Assembly (NCBI RefSeq): GCF_964340395.1
Contig: NC_135555.1
Location: forward strand, 24,977,725-25,041,724
Reading direction: 5' to 3'
Length of the DNA stretch: 64,000 nt
Origin: Glandiceps talaboti
Taxonomy: Eukaryota > Hemichordata > Enteropneusta > Spengelidae
Part shown: in pieces, positions 1-10,678 of the stretch
Layout: each line of letters starts with the position of its first letter
Numbering within the stretch: position 1 is the stretch's first letter
The notes under the pieces: generated by a model
Told to the model about the DNA's origin: nothing
Seen by the model: only the letters and a program-made list of their open reading frames with translations
Databases searched by the model: none
Translations under genes and position numbers: made by a program

Positions 1-180
1 ACTGCCCAGTATTTTCTAGGCTTCCCATCTCTATCATACTGTCTCCCCTCCACTGTCTATGATTGAATGTATTATTAATTCCAGTGTATGTTAGACTAAG
101 TGTAAACTGATTGTGCCACTTTAAAATAACAGTAATATTGTTTAATAGTCTAGCTAACTCTATGCTATTATTTTTAACAG

Positions 181-363
181 ATACTGGTGTAATAGATGCT
201 AAGTCCAATGTTTACTTATTTGTTTCAATATTGGTGTCATTCCTGGCACTATTAATTGCCGCTATGGTAATTGTGTTTGCTGTAAGAAGGCGAAGGAAGA
301 CTAATCGCGGACACTACAATCCTGAGGTTGTTTGCTCAGCTGGTCAAAAGAAAAAACTGCGAG
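181..363 (+). CDS. Gene A transmembrane exon
   Basis: Acceptor tttttaacag at 171-180, donor GTATGT at 364. The first codon is split (phase 1; G|AT giving Asp if the upstream exon ends in G as in B and C). It encodes the single membrane helix and a basic juxtamembrane segment. Confidence 0.65.
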
Positions 364-803
364 GTATGTGAAGCGTAGTCAATTCGAGCGTTTCACCGAA
401 AACTACGGTTTTACTGTTTTCCATTCACGCCTTGCTAGGACAGGTCTAGAGTTGTTTATACGTGGTGGACGATATAACAGGATTATGTAGGAAGGTTTGA
501 TCCAATATCCCTGACCTATCTTAACCCTAAATCTTCAACTTTGATACAAATATATATTCTGTCGTACAATCAAATGGTCAAATATCCTACACTATCTCGA
601 TCTTTTATCGTCGACATTCTACTCGTCTGTTTAAAGTAATTTCCTTATTTTTTATAATTGCAGTTGTTTTGAACAAAGGTGGCACGTTAGATTCACATAT
701 TGTTCAAGAAGAAGAAAATGAGCCGGGCACACCACCAGACAATCATGACTTCATTGAAGAGGATATAAAATATAACAATGAACAACGTAAGACGAAAGTT
801 TGA
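181..803 (+). CDS. Gene A: C-terminal part of TNF-receptor-like type I membrane protein (last two exons)
   Basis: Only the 3' part is in the window: exon 181-363 and exon 664-803, 107 residues to the stop. The first exon opens with DTGVIDAK and holds one hydrophobic helix (about 23 residues from VYLFVSILVSFLALLIAAMV onward), followed by the stop-transfer cluster RRRRK. The second exon encodes an acidic tail with QEEENEPGTPPDNHDFIEED. Both junctions are phase 1, as in genes B and C. The tail aligns with theirs through PP..DN...I-E/H-acidic, which is the main reason for calling it a paralogue. The ligand-binding exons lie upstream of the window, so the receptor assignment rests on B and C. The tail is short and has no death domain. 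Possible role: cell-surface cytokine-type receptor (inference). Confidence 0.6.
664..803 (+). CDS. Gene A last coding exon (cytoplasmic tail)
   Basis: Acceptor ataattgcag ends at 663. The phase-1 junction gives GTT (Val), then an acidic 46-residue tail and TGA at 801-803. An AATAAA at 912-917 could be its polyadenylation signal. Confidence 0.6.
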
Positions 804-1739
804 ATACACCCATAGCAACGAACAGCGTCTCTATGGCGACAGTTGCACTTAAGATATAGGTTTCAATTCCAATACAATATAACTTTAATACTCCAATGTG
901 GGCAATCGAAAAATAAAAAGCATGTACATGAAAAAAAATATTTAAAACGAGGTCACAATATAGATTAAAATGCATACAACAAATACTGTTTTAAAAAATA
1001 TGAAGGGACGGTCTCAAATTAAAACAAAGGCAGACACTGAGACACATTAAAACAATTGAACAATGAGTTACTAATCATTCCTCACATGGTTCAATAAAGA
1101 AATTTCTGTCGGAATGAATGTATATTTAGCTCTGTTAGTTTTTGTCTTTGGAACTCTATAGCCGACGGGATGGTGAATCTTCAAATTCTTGGTGAAGAGG
1201 GTGCTGGTTATTGCTTAGTATGGTCTTAGTATGCTTTGCTCAGAACTTGTTATTCGTACAACTTGGCAAGGCTAGTCTGTTGTATGCCAATGATTTTACT
1301 ACAGATGTTAACAATTCTACTAAGCCAGTTTTTGTTTTATACATTTAGATTACAAAACCAGCAAATTATAGAAAAACTTCAAATAATCTCAATGAATGAT
1401 CTATAAAAGAGAATTAACAAATTTTTGTCAACTTTGAAGAAATTCAATTTCTTAAGAAAAATAAGCGCTGTTGACCTTTACGTAAAATCATATCAGTGTT
1501 ATTCTCCCATCTCAATTTTTTATGTAACAATGAACAATGAAGTCTCGCCAGAAATTGTGGATGCGGAAACTGACATCAACTTAAAAAGACATTATAAAAC
1601 TATTCTTCCAATCTGTAATGGCTGTTCATCTGATAGGAAGAAACCAATAACACAGAGACCATTTGCAAAAAAACCGGGAAAACATAACTACCCGAACTAG
1701 ACACTCCCATATGAATGAAAAGGTTCTTGAAAAAAAAGC
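804..1739. other. 3' flank of gene A, no gene recognised
   Basis: AT-rich. An AATAAA lies at 912-917. An open stretch around 1425-1700 has no recognisable domain. The part from about 1605 to 1720 resembles 8142-8255 downstream of gene B (shared words include ctagacactc and ggaaaacata), so it is more likely a degenerate repeat than a gene. Confidence 0.5.
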
Positions 1740-2090
1740 ATAGAAAAGGCTTCTTGACAAGATCCAGTCAGTTTGCAATGATGATGCTTGCAGCAGATTC
1801 TGGAATTATATTCAAAAGATTGGACCACATGTACAGCTTAGAAATTGTATCCAAATGGAGATTTATGATGATAACAGATATTTGGTTTTGACAGTGACTT
1901 TATGTACGACATATTAGTAAACAATCAAATTGTAGACAACTGGTGTCAGCAATGTTCATAATAACCGAAATTACTCACTTATAGTATTTTTAAAAAAACA
2001 TATCGTTGTGAAAAATATTTAGATTTAGATTTGTTCAGAGCTGTGACATGATTACAATTTGAACATGTTATGAAGTTTTGATCAAATGTT
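1740..2090 (+). pseudogene. Degenerate LINE relic, same family as the 32-35 kb element
   Basis: Translated pieces match the better-preserved LINE at 32.3-35.6 kb. Around 1745-1880 KRLLDKIQSVCND, SRFWNYIQKIGP and MEIYDD correspond to KGLVDKIESVCTD, RRFWNHIQKLGP and MEVYDD. Around 1975-2050 a YRCEKYLDLDLFRA-like stretch corresponds to YRRENYLDLDLSRA. The reverse-transcriptase core expected between them is missing, and stops and frameshifts are frequent. It is an internally deleted dead copy on the plus strand, opposite to the large element. Confidence 0.7.
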
Positions 2091-2116
2091 ATTTCTCATT
2101 TTATATTGCTATTTCA

Positions 2117-2605
2117 TTACTCACACATTAGTATATTCTCTACTCACACATTAGTATATTCTCTACTCACACTTTGATATATTCTCTACTCAAACATTAG
2201 TATATTCTCTACTCACACAGTATATTCTCTACTCACACTTTGATATATTCTCTACTCACACATTAATATATTCTCTACTCACACATTAGTATATTCTCTA
2301 CTCACACATTAGTATATTCTCTACTCACACATTAGTATATTCTCTACTCACACTTTGATATATTCTCTACTCACACATTAATATATTCTCTACTCACACA
2401 TTAATGTATTCTCTACTCACACATTAGTATATTCTCTACTCATCACACTTTGATATATTCTCTACTCATCACACTTTGATATATTCTCTACTCACACATT
2501 AATATGTTCTCTACTCACATATTACTATATTCTATACTCACACATTACTATATTCTCTACTCACACACTAATGTATTCTCTACTCACATATTAATATATT
2601 CTCTT
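2117..2605. repeat. 23-bp minisatellite, about 21 copies
   Basis: The unit is close to ctactcacacattagtatattct, with variants in the second half (ctttgata, cattaata) and a few length variants (catcacac). It directly follows the LINE relic, so it may have grown from that element's tail (inference). The open frames here are repeat shadows. Confidence 0.9.
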
Positions 2606-3722
2606 CGTAAATTATTTTACTGTTGGGCCTTTTTGTTTTCAGGTGTTATGAAAAGGCAAATAAAATCAATAATAACAATAATAATTGTTTTATCTGAATA
2701 TGATAATAGTTTGCCTGATTCTCCGAATCGAGTGATTTCAGTATATGTATATATATTAGCACACATTTCTCCGTCGTCGGATACGACAATTCTTTTAAGT
2801 TTTTTGTTACTATAAACAAACGACAAAAAGCTTCACTCTTGAGGGACATTTGGTCAACTTTTTCAAAAATCGTCGAAACACAAAAATTAGGCAGATTTTC
2901 TATTTCAATTAACTGGTAACCATTTAATATGTATGTCAGTTCATTTAAAATTCATCGAATCATCTCAAAGTTTATATCCTGGTATTTTTGTTTTGTTTTT
3001 GCATGTGACTGCTATATATGCTACTTTGTCTTCGCGTTTGTAAACAAAAACAGTTTGGAGAAAACTGATGCAATGTCATAGTTATTTTTGTACCTGCCAT
3101 GGCAGACCAGTCATTTTAGACGTAAACAAGTTTGAAAGTAGTCTTCGACCTCACACCAGGGAGCAGGTCTAGTCTGAAAGTAGTCTACGACCTCACAGTA
3201 GGGACCAGCGTGACGTGACAATAGTATTGTTCTTTGATGAGGTAAATGTATTGTTGACTGTTTGCTAAACCAGGTCATGTCAAAGGTTATCGGTTAGGAC
3301 AAAGCGACACACAGATACAAAAATGTATATAACATGAGCGTTATATGTAATTGTACAGCGCCACTGAACTTTACTTAGTATTGGATACTGGCACTCTATA
3401 AATGACTCGATTGATTGAGTGTTTCTTCAGAAACATCACACGTAATCCGTCGCGCGTATTTTCCAATTACCTCATAAGTTAAATTTAGCTATAGGTGTAT
3501 ATATTGCTATGAGAGGACCACTGAACACTATATATATGGTGGTGGACATGTAATGTCGAGAGTCGAGGTACATGTACAAAAAAAAGATCTATGACACTGT
3601 CGTGATAAACTTAAACATGCCAGGTAGTGGAATTCTTTACTGCCTTCCATAACTTGTACACTGTCTCTAAAAAAAATAGATCCATCATAAACAGGAAGAT
3701 TAGTACAACTAAAAGTTTACCA
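2606..3722. other. Intergenic and 5' flank of gene B
   Basis: No gene recognised. A short duplicated phrase (gaaagtagtctacgacctca and a one-base variant) occurs at about 3133 and 3176. Candidate TATA-like words precede gene B. Confidence 0.5.
3527..3538 (+). promoter_or_regulatory. Possible TATA-like element of gene B
   Basis: A TATATATATG tract lies about 190 bp before the gene B ATG. Gene C has TATAAAAG at a similar distance. The position is plausible if there is a 5' UTR of about 160 nt, but the sequence is AT-rich and the call is weak. Another TATAAA occurs at 3397-3402. Confidence 0.25.
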
Positions 3723-3936
3723 ATGAGAAATACTGGTATAAATATTATATTTCTTTGGTTTATGTTGAGTAGTATTTCGATTTCATATACACATGAACGA
3801 GTAGAGCGCCAAACAAAGTCACGGAAACAACCTTGTCCACCCAACAAGTTCCTGAATACGTTAGGAGACTGTCATACTTGTAATCTGTGCAACGACCCTG
3901 GCTTTGTGACGAAAGAATCAGGATGCCAAACATGCC
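3723..3936 (+). CDS. Gene B exon 1: signal peptide and first cysteine module
   Basis: Starts [20 protein letters not shown], a short basic N-terminus and hydrophobic core. It then carries six cysteines in [15 protein letters not shown], ending GCQTC. Donor C|GTAAGT at 3937 is near-consensus. Confidence 0.75.
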
Positions 3937-6900
3937 GTAAGTACGTTGTATGTCCACAATTCTAAATAAATATGCTGTCATTTGTTTTACCTTGCTTTTC
4001 TCATGTAAGTGGATATTGAACCTAATATGGGGCAACTACATACATAGATTGTTGTGTCTAAGAACTTAGTTCACGCCAGCCATGTTTTAAGTTAATGTTT
4101 ACAAATCAATGGCGGCCTGTGATCTTACATGTACATAGTCTACCAATCTGAGACAAAACGTTAACTTCATACCGTTCAACATCGACCACCTGTTGAGTTC
4201 ATATTTTAACCATCCTCTGCATAGACTTGTTATTTCCATGTAAGACCCATTAAGGTATGTTACCACAAGTATAAAACTGTCTTAGATGACACAATAATGT
4301 ATTGACAGCGTTCCTCTGTTATTTTGAATTGTTCAATGTTGTCATGGTACCATATTGTCACTACATTGACTCGAAGTCCAGGTCAACTGAACGATAGTAC
4401 GGTGGTTTACCGGGCAATTTGTAAGGGTCAAACTAAACATGGAAATCTGTATAACGAACTCTCGAAGTACCCACGTATGTAGACGTACGTACTTTGAAGA
4501 TTCGAATGTTTTTACGATTAATGATATAAAGAACGACGATAGTTGATTAGGGGTTAATACTTTATACATAATAAAATACTACTTTATAAAATGCTGGGCT
4601 AGGGCGATGTACGTAGTACTATAATTCCTGCATTCTGTATCAACAAATTAAAATTAGTTCTATCAAACATGGTTATCGTCAGTTGTGTCTCTTAGATATC
4701 ATTTCCGTTCCGTTGATTAATAGGTGTAATGACAAGATCAATATATATATATATATGTATGTATGTATGTATATATATATATACATAAGTGTATATATAT
4801 ACACTTAGGGTGTAATATTACATGCTATATACATCAAGTTTTAAATACATTCAGACAGCAACGTCTACTAGCCTCTTGTAATTCATTTAAGTATGTGCCA
4901 ATTTTATAATAAATTATTGCTATTGCTATTTTTTTATTTTATTACTATTTCATTAACTTTTTTCTTTTTTATCTTTAATTCTTAATTTTTTTATGTATAT
5001 GACATACTTTAAGTTTCTTTGGAATCATTACGTGTTCGAATAAATTATTATTGAAATATGAACTCACAGATTTGTCCATCCATTTGGTCAATAGGTAAAT
5101 GTCCGGAGGGTCAATTCTTTCATCCCCATGTCAAGGAATGCCATTCATGTGTAGCATGTGTTGCTATCAAAAGTCCGATTATACGGAAGTCTAATGGCTG
5201 CAAACAGTGCACACAAGGTGAGTTGTACAACCGACATTTGTAATAAACTGACATTTGTCATAAACCGTCGACATTTGTATTAAACTTGACGACAATTGCT
5301 ATAAATTGCCGATATTTGTAATAAACTGACGATATTTGTGTAAGTTATATGAAACGAGGCGTGTCCAAACATAGTTGTATATCTTATACTAATACCACAA
5401 CTCCTTTAGTAACGAAACATAGTTGTATATCTTATACTAATACCACAGCTCCTTTTGTTGCCGAACATAGTTGTATATCTTATACTTATACCACAGCTCC
5501 TTTTGTGACGATGATTTGATGATATTCATATAATTACATTCCTATCTCTTATTTTAACATCTACACTCGCATTTAAACTCAAACCAGGCCACTTTGGTCA
5601 GTTATCAGGGGCAACGTGGAGTGAACAATAAAGTGAAATTGATTTAACAAGGTTCAATAGGGGTTTGAGATTGACTTATAAGGGAAGTTTTGAAATGAAG
5701 GAGTGTTTTCCTCAATCAGTATGATGAAAATACAATGATCATATGATTACTCTCGTCCCCCTAAATAAATTGTGTAACTTTAGACATTTTAAGTCGAAAT
5801 TAACACTGAGTGTCCTTTAAAAATCTGACAATGTTCATTTCAAATGCAAATAATACTCGTTACCTACTCATCTCAAATTATACATAAACCATAACCCATC
5901 ATTGTATTATATAGAGAGGGTGTCGAGTTCTTTAAACTAAGTTACCTAATATTCAGAGTGAATTCGTTATCCAGCTTATTGACTTATAACGAACATGAAT
6001 ATAATGTATGTGTTTGAATTATTCTTATAATTGTTGTTCTAAAGGTACGTCGATACCAACACTACAACCAACGATGGGAATTCAGACTACCACAGTTTCC
6101 AATGAGCCCAAATCTGATAATCAACAAAGTGCAACTAAGCATGAAGGCAGCGCGAACGACAAATTGGTCAAGGGACATGATAATGTGAATTTACAGGCAT
6201 CCCATCCAGGTATGTATGTATGTATGTATGTATGTATGTATGTATGTATGTATGTATGTATGTATGTATGTATGTATGATGAAGAAGTATTAAGCATATA
6301 ATGATCTCATCAGTAATATGCAAATTAGGTGTAAAATTAGGTCAAAAATCTCAGTACTTTGTCAATGAGACTGAATCTTGGTGAGATGTTTCTAAAAGTG
6401 TTATAGCAACAAGACCACGCCCATAGCAACAGCCAAATAATCACGTATATTGCGAAGATAAGAGGATTAATAGACAAATGAATAAACATTTAAAAATGTA
6501 TGCAAATGTGCCTAGCAACAAGACCACGCCCATAGCAACAACCAAATGATCGCGTATATCGCAGTGATAACAAGTATGGTTGGATAGGCAACTGGATAGT
6601 CATTCAGCAATGAACACTTATACCTAACATGGATCAGCATATGGATAAACATTTTTAAAAACTGTACAGTTGTGCTACAACACCATTGGCGGTATTTTCA
6701 ATTGTGACATTTGTATCAATAATCATTTTGATAATTAATGAGGTAATATCTTTTGAATACGAGGTTTAAATTTCAGATAATTTAGTGCATGTATTGATGG
6801 TAAAGAAGTATACGTGTCCTTTGGAGCTTGATGTTGTAACTTATAAGCTAGCTATATGGTTCAATTGTATAATCAATTATTTTTTAATAATTAGGCAATA

Positions 6901-7353
6901 TGTTAACTATACAACCTTCAAATTTCATTAATTTTTCAATTAAGTGGTACATTATGTATTGCATTCCAACAATGTGTGTATGCCTAGAAAACTATAATAT
7001 TATCCCTTATGGTATAAGATGAATATTATATCTTTTGCAGATGGTATTATAGGAGCGTCCGTTACATTAAGTCTAGTACTTACTGGTGAAGTTCTTCTCA
7101 TCTTTGTCCTTGTAACTCTATTAATCGTTGCCATTACCAAATGTACGAAACAGCATACAAATACAGGTTATACACGACCAGATAAACCAATATATAATAA
7201 AGGTACACAATAATATTTTTATTAATTACTCACAGCACATAGACTCACAAACGCCTACGCCAAAACCAATATATAATAAAGGTACACAATAATATTTTTA
7301 TTAATTACTCAAAGCACATAGACTCACAAACGCCTACTCATTTTATCTATGTA

Positions 7354-7431
<78 letters not shown>

Positions 7432-7948
7432 CCTCTGTCTGTCTGTCTGTCCCTGTCTGTCTGTCCCTGTCTCTACATTTGACTGACCAACCGACGGACG
7501 CATAGAGCACCACATAGGGTATATAGACGAGTCAGTTGGTCACGTGTACATTTGAATTAAGGTCAAAGTTGTGTATCAACACAACCTTCCAGACTCACTT
7601 ACCAATCAAACATATTAATCTATTAGATTGGGTGTGTTGCTATGATACACCGGGAGACTCTTCATGGACTAACAGGTAAAGTTGACCGTGGTCAAATCTG
7701 TCCAGCAATGAAATGAGGTGTGTTCGAGTTGCAGCAGTTTGTAAATAAAAATTGTTATTTCCTCCAATTTGACAGTTAATGCTGTTGATCCAGTACATGG
7801 TAAGGAAGACACGCATATACATGGAAGAATCGACATCATACATTCACCAATTCAAGATGGCCACCCTCCAGGAGATGCGCCTGACGACTGCCATATACAT
7901 AATGATTTGCAATGTGCTCAATTGTGTGATAAAGTGACGACTGTTTAG
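3723..7948 (+). CDS. Gene B: TNF-receptor-superfamily-like type I membrane protein, five exons
   Basis: Exons 3723-3936, 5095-5217, 6045-6209, 7041-7202 and 7776-7948 join in phase 1 at every junction to 837 nt (278 aa plus stop). Residues 1-21 look like a signal peptide. CRD1 has Cys38, 50, 53, 56, 68 and 71. CRD2 has Cys74, 87, 90, 93, 107 and 110. The spacing C-x11/12-C-x2-C-x2-C-x11/13-C-x2-C resembles the compact modules of Fn14, BCMA and TACI-type receptors. A Thr/Ser/Asn-rich stalk (113-167) and one membrane helix (about 177-200) follow. The tail contains [14 protein letters not shown] and no death domain. The start is the first ATG; the frame is open upstream but has only a GTG there. 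Likely a surface receptor; the ligand is unknown. The exon model is by eye. Confidence 0.72.
5095..5217 (+). CDS. Gene B exon 2: second cysteine module
   Basis: Acceptor ..caatag ends at 5094, donor GTGAGT at 5218. It encodes [18 protein letters not shown] and the remaining cysteines of one complete six-Cys module. The pattern PEGxFF..[11 protein letters not shown] is also in gene C exon 2, which fixes the homology. Confidence 0.78.
5226..5345. repeat. Degenerate approx. 24-bp repeats
   Basis: Five imperfect copies around gacatttgtaataaact, starting just inside gene B intron 2, within 10 bp of the exon 2 donor. Confidence 0.6.
5366..5512. repeat. 48-bp tandem repeat, three copies
   Basis: Units begin near 5371, 5419 and 5467 with atagttgtatatcttatact and differ at a few bases. 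Located in gene B intron 2. Confidence 0.9.
6045..6209 (+). CDS. Gene B exon 3: extracellular stalk
   Basis: Acceptor ..ttctaaag ends at 6044. It encodes a cysteine-free Thr/Ser/Gln/Asn-rich linker ([10 protein letters not shown] ... VNLQASHP). The end VNLQASHP matches VNFEASHS in gene C exon 3. The donor is the first unit of a (GTAT)n tract. Confidence 0.75.
6210..6278. repeat. (GTAT)n microsatellite starting at the exon 3 donor
   Basis: About 17 uninterrupted GTAT units begin at the first intron base, so the genuine donor CAG|GTATGT is followed by many TAT|GTATGT decoys. Confidence 0.95.
6405..6680. repeat. Degenerate approx. 106-bp duplication in gene B intron 3
   Basis: The phrase caagaccacgcccatagcaa occurs near 6410 and 6516, followed in each by an ATAAACATTT-containing segment. 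About two imperfect copies. Confidence 0.6.
7041..7202 (+). CDS. Gene B exon 4: transmembrane exon
   Basis: Acceptor tcttttgcag ends at 7040, donor G|GTACAC at 7203. It encodes the membrane helix ([20 protein letters not shown]), then ITKCTKQ and a short cytoplasmic stretch. The helix contains one Glu. The exon's 3' end and donor are duplicated downstream. Confidence 0.72.
7184..7338. repeat. 79-bp direct duplication spanning the exon 4 donor
   Basis: The segment beginning aaaccaatatataataaagg (7184) recurs at 7263 with only a few changes. The copy includes the last exonic bases and the GTACAC donor. Confidence 0.92.
7347..7470. repeat. (CTGT)n microsatellite
   Basis: About 30 CTGT/GTCT units with a few CCCTGT interruptions, in gene B intron 4. 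The minus-strand Asp-Arg-Gln-Thr frame across it is a shadow. Confidence 0.95.
7776..7948 (+). CDS. Gene B exon 5: cytoplasmic tail and stop
   Basis: Acceptor ccaatttgacag ends at 7775. Phase 1 gives [20 protein letters not shown], then [20 protein letters not shown], ending DKVTTV and TAG at 7946-7948. The alignment of HPPGxAPD[DN]xHI with gene C supports frame and exon. An alternative terminal exon is not excluded. Confidence 0.68.
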
Positions 7949-8141
7949 CTAATGTTCGTATTTACTTCCGCTCTAAATACACCTAGCACATTGGAAGAAT
8001 TTGATAACAATTGTGTCTGTTCACAACATTCGAAAGTGGCACCACGATGAACTGGAATTACATTATGTAACAATAACGGCCTAAAAAATTGTTTGGTTTT
8101 GGTACCCGACCCCTGCTAGTTTTCATTTACGTATTCGAGGA

Positions 8142-8255
8142 AAAGAAATCTGCAATTGCTGTACATCTGATGGAAAGAGTCCATATAGAAAACAACGGAA
8201 AACATACCTACCTGTGACTAGACACTCACACTTGAAAGAAAAAAAATCTACCTAC
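8142..8255 (+). repeat. Fragment shared with 1605-1720
   Basis: Corresponding words include atctg(c/t)aat.gctgt.catctgat, ggaaaacata.ctac and ctagacactc.ca, at roughly 70-80% identity by eye. Copies lie downstream of genes A and B. Either an old interspersed repeat (next to a LINE relic at the first site) or a remnant of the gene duplication. Confidence 0.55.
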
Positions 8256-8589
8256 TCCACCTATTCAAAAATTGAGCGTAATCGGAAAATAACACGATAT
8301 GTACTCTATCTAGATATTGCCGCATCCATCTTGTTCAAGAAATTCTAACAATATCTGTACGTTTTAATAAATCACTTTGCGCTGAGCTTACAAGAGGTCA
8401 CTTTTAATCTATCCATTTTAATTTATTATTATTGTAATATTTTGTTTATCATATTTAACGTTCGCATTTTAGTTTGTACCATGTCAAACGATAAATGAAA
8501 TGTAAAAATGCAAGTATATAATAAATAAATGCTGTTAGGACTGTAGAAAATGTAGATAAAACAGACTTAGTCCTCCAAGATGTAAAGTT

Positions 8590-8625
8590 CGCTGACGTTT
8601 CGAGCAATAACTCTTTATCAAAAAC
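8590..8625 (-). ncRNA. Degenerate hammerhead-ribozyme-like motif (Penelope-type)
   Basis: On the minus strand the order is TTGATAA, a short GAG..CTC hairpin, then CGAAACGTC. This mirrors the hammerhead core CUGAUGA - stem II - GAAA with the very short AC/GU stem III and cleavage at GUC that is known from Penelope-like elements. Two core positions differ (C3 to T, G8 to A), so it is probably inactive. No Penelope coding remnant is visible next to it. Confidence 0.5.
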
Positions 8626-10288
8626 GGAGGTTAAGGTTTGACAGCTAAAGAGTCAATCTATCCTAAAGGTACGGTGTTGAAAAATACCAGACTTATTAGT
8701 AGAAAGTAGAGAAGTTACAGAATAAACATATATTTCTACAGAGTGTTATTTATTGAAAATATTTTGAATAAAAAGGAATATACTTGCTTTGCTATTTGGT
8801 ATATCACACCTTCCAACTGTATCTTGTTCATCGGTACATGATATAGCACCATATCAGTACCAGTTATTTACCGATGACCAAAAATTCAATGAGAAACTAC
8901 TTGAAAACATGGCTGACGTGTGATTCCAATTAATTTGTAGACATTCATTGTAAATTTGAACACTGTGCTCATCCTTAAAAGCAAAATTGTAAAAATGCAA
9001 ACCGTTCTAAGGTGTACATGCAAGTTTGATTGCCTGTGGAAATAAGGCATCTTAGTTACATTAAGCGATCGTCTTGATTCGATTTCGTACGATGCATAGC
9101 CTAAAACCCATCGAAAAGTTTAGTTTTATAGATCATAACGTACACAGACAAAAAACTTATTTACCATTAATACTATTCTTTTGTGAATACGCTATCTATA
9201 TTATAAAGTATAGCATTCGATGATGTGGACAACAAGCTTAGGGTAGAACGACTTGGCTGGTTTCAATAATTTCTGTTGAAGAATGTTTTTTTTTAACCAC
9301 TTTCATCAGTTCTATGATAATGGTAACTAGTGCTATCAGTTTTAAATGTCACAAATTTTAGATTGTGATTCAAAAATTACATTTGAGACTAAGATTAGAA
9401 GGGTTGGCAAATAATAAGTTGTGTGAATAATATTGTGAAAGATAAAAATTGGACATCTCTGTCAACCGACCAGATCGCCATAGAGTTGAATGCAAGAAGT
9501 CGATTAATTGACATTTCAACATTATTTTGTCAAAATTTGTTGTTTAAGAATTTCTATTTAAGTGTCGTTAAGGGGTTTGGAACACAACTTGAAATCCAGA
9601 CCCTTTAACTATTCATCTATTGTGTAATCCGGACCTACCACCACAGACCACAATTTCTTATCTTGAGGTTAAGCACTTGATTGAGGTCATCACAAGTGAC
9701 CACCTGCCAACACAGCCCAGTACGATATTTAAAAAACAAGACAATAATGTTGTTTTACTGGATATATGAACTGATACATATGACATTGGCGTTAAAGGTT
9801 TTAAACTTGAAGGCGAAGGGGACGAGGAGGAGGGGGTGCGGGGAGGTGGTACTTGAAAATATGCAGAATACAGTAGAGAAGTATTTGGAAATATTTTGAA
9901 TGTACGGGTGTATTTGAAAAATAAGGCGTCGTGACAACCCCCACCTCTGTGAATGCAGCCAAAATAAGCTTAGCTTGACAAGTGAACATCCAAATGTCTG
10001 TAATGATGTCAAAAGGAGCCTAAGAAGCTTTCACATGGAAATGTTTGGAGTTATTCAAGTCCACTGATTCGAAGTTACTTTGATTTGTCAGATTTGTCAA
10101 TACATTGGTCGCGATATTGACATCTCGTGATGTCAGAAGTAGGTCACCACTGAGGTAGCACAATAGCGAACAATAGCGAACAATAGTGGACCAGGTTGTT
10201 TTTCATTCTTAACCTGCCACTATAGGACACAGACTGACGTAACTACCACCACAGACCACTTTTTATAATTACGTATTTTACAAACAAA

Positions 10289-10296
10289 TATAAAAG
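10289..10296 (+). promoter_or_regulatory. Possible TATA box of gene C
   Basis: TATAAAAG lies 187-194 bp before the gene C ATG, at nearly the same distance as the TATA-like word of gene B. No other core element was identified. Confidence 0.35.
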
Positions 10297-10482
10297 TGTA
10301 ACAACACCATGATGATACCACAAACATTACGAACAATACGACTGGATTGACAGAGATTCAACCATTGACATGGTTTAGATACATTTTATTATGTCACTGT
10401 TTTTAGATTAGTATCCGAAAGTAAACACCGGCCCCGAAATATTTAGACGTTCTAAAGAAATCAGTACAATCTCCTTCGCACT

Positions 10483-10678
10483 ATGTTCAACATTCCAAAG
10501 ACATTAATATTAGTTTTGACAATTTTCTGTGATACGGCGATGGTGGCAGTGCCAGTGTCTACCAGACGATCTGTGTGTCCTTTAGGAAAATACCTCAACG
10601 ACTTTGGGGATTGTGCTCCATGTAGACTCTGTAAGAAACCAGGTTTTACAGAGAAACAAGCTGGTTGTGCTACATGTT
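10483..10678 (+). CDS. Gene C exon 1: signal peptide and first cysteine module
   Basis: ATG at 10483. The module reads CPLGKYLNDFGDCAPCRLC and closes GCATC. Donor T|GTAAGT at 10679. Spacing is identical to gene B exon 1. Confidence 0.77.

Larger units (their letters stand above)
7949..10482. other. Intergenic between genes B and C
   Basis: No supported gene. It contains the repeat fragment at 8142-8255 and a hammerhead-like motif near 8590-8625. There are several short open frames without domains (for example 9423-9608 and 9681-9899) and a small triplet of agcgaacaat near 10163-10185. Confidence 0.5.

Noticed and set aside
1425-1700. 91-residue open frame as a gene
   Set aside because: No convincing ATG context or domain, and part of it is shared with a degenerate fragment at 8142-8255.
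3627-3722. N-terminal extension of gene B by 32 residues
   Set aside because: The extension would begin with GTG. The first ATG (3723) gives a proper signal peptide directly.
7324-7515. Asp-Arg-Gln-Thr repeat frames over (CTGT)n (also 56188-56385)
   Set aside because: Microsatellite translation only.
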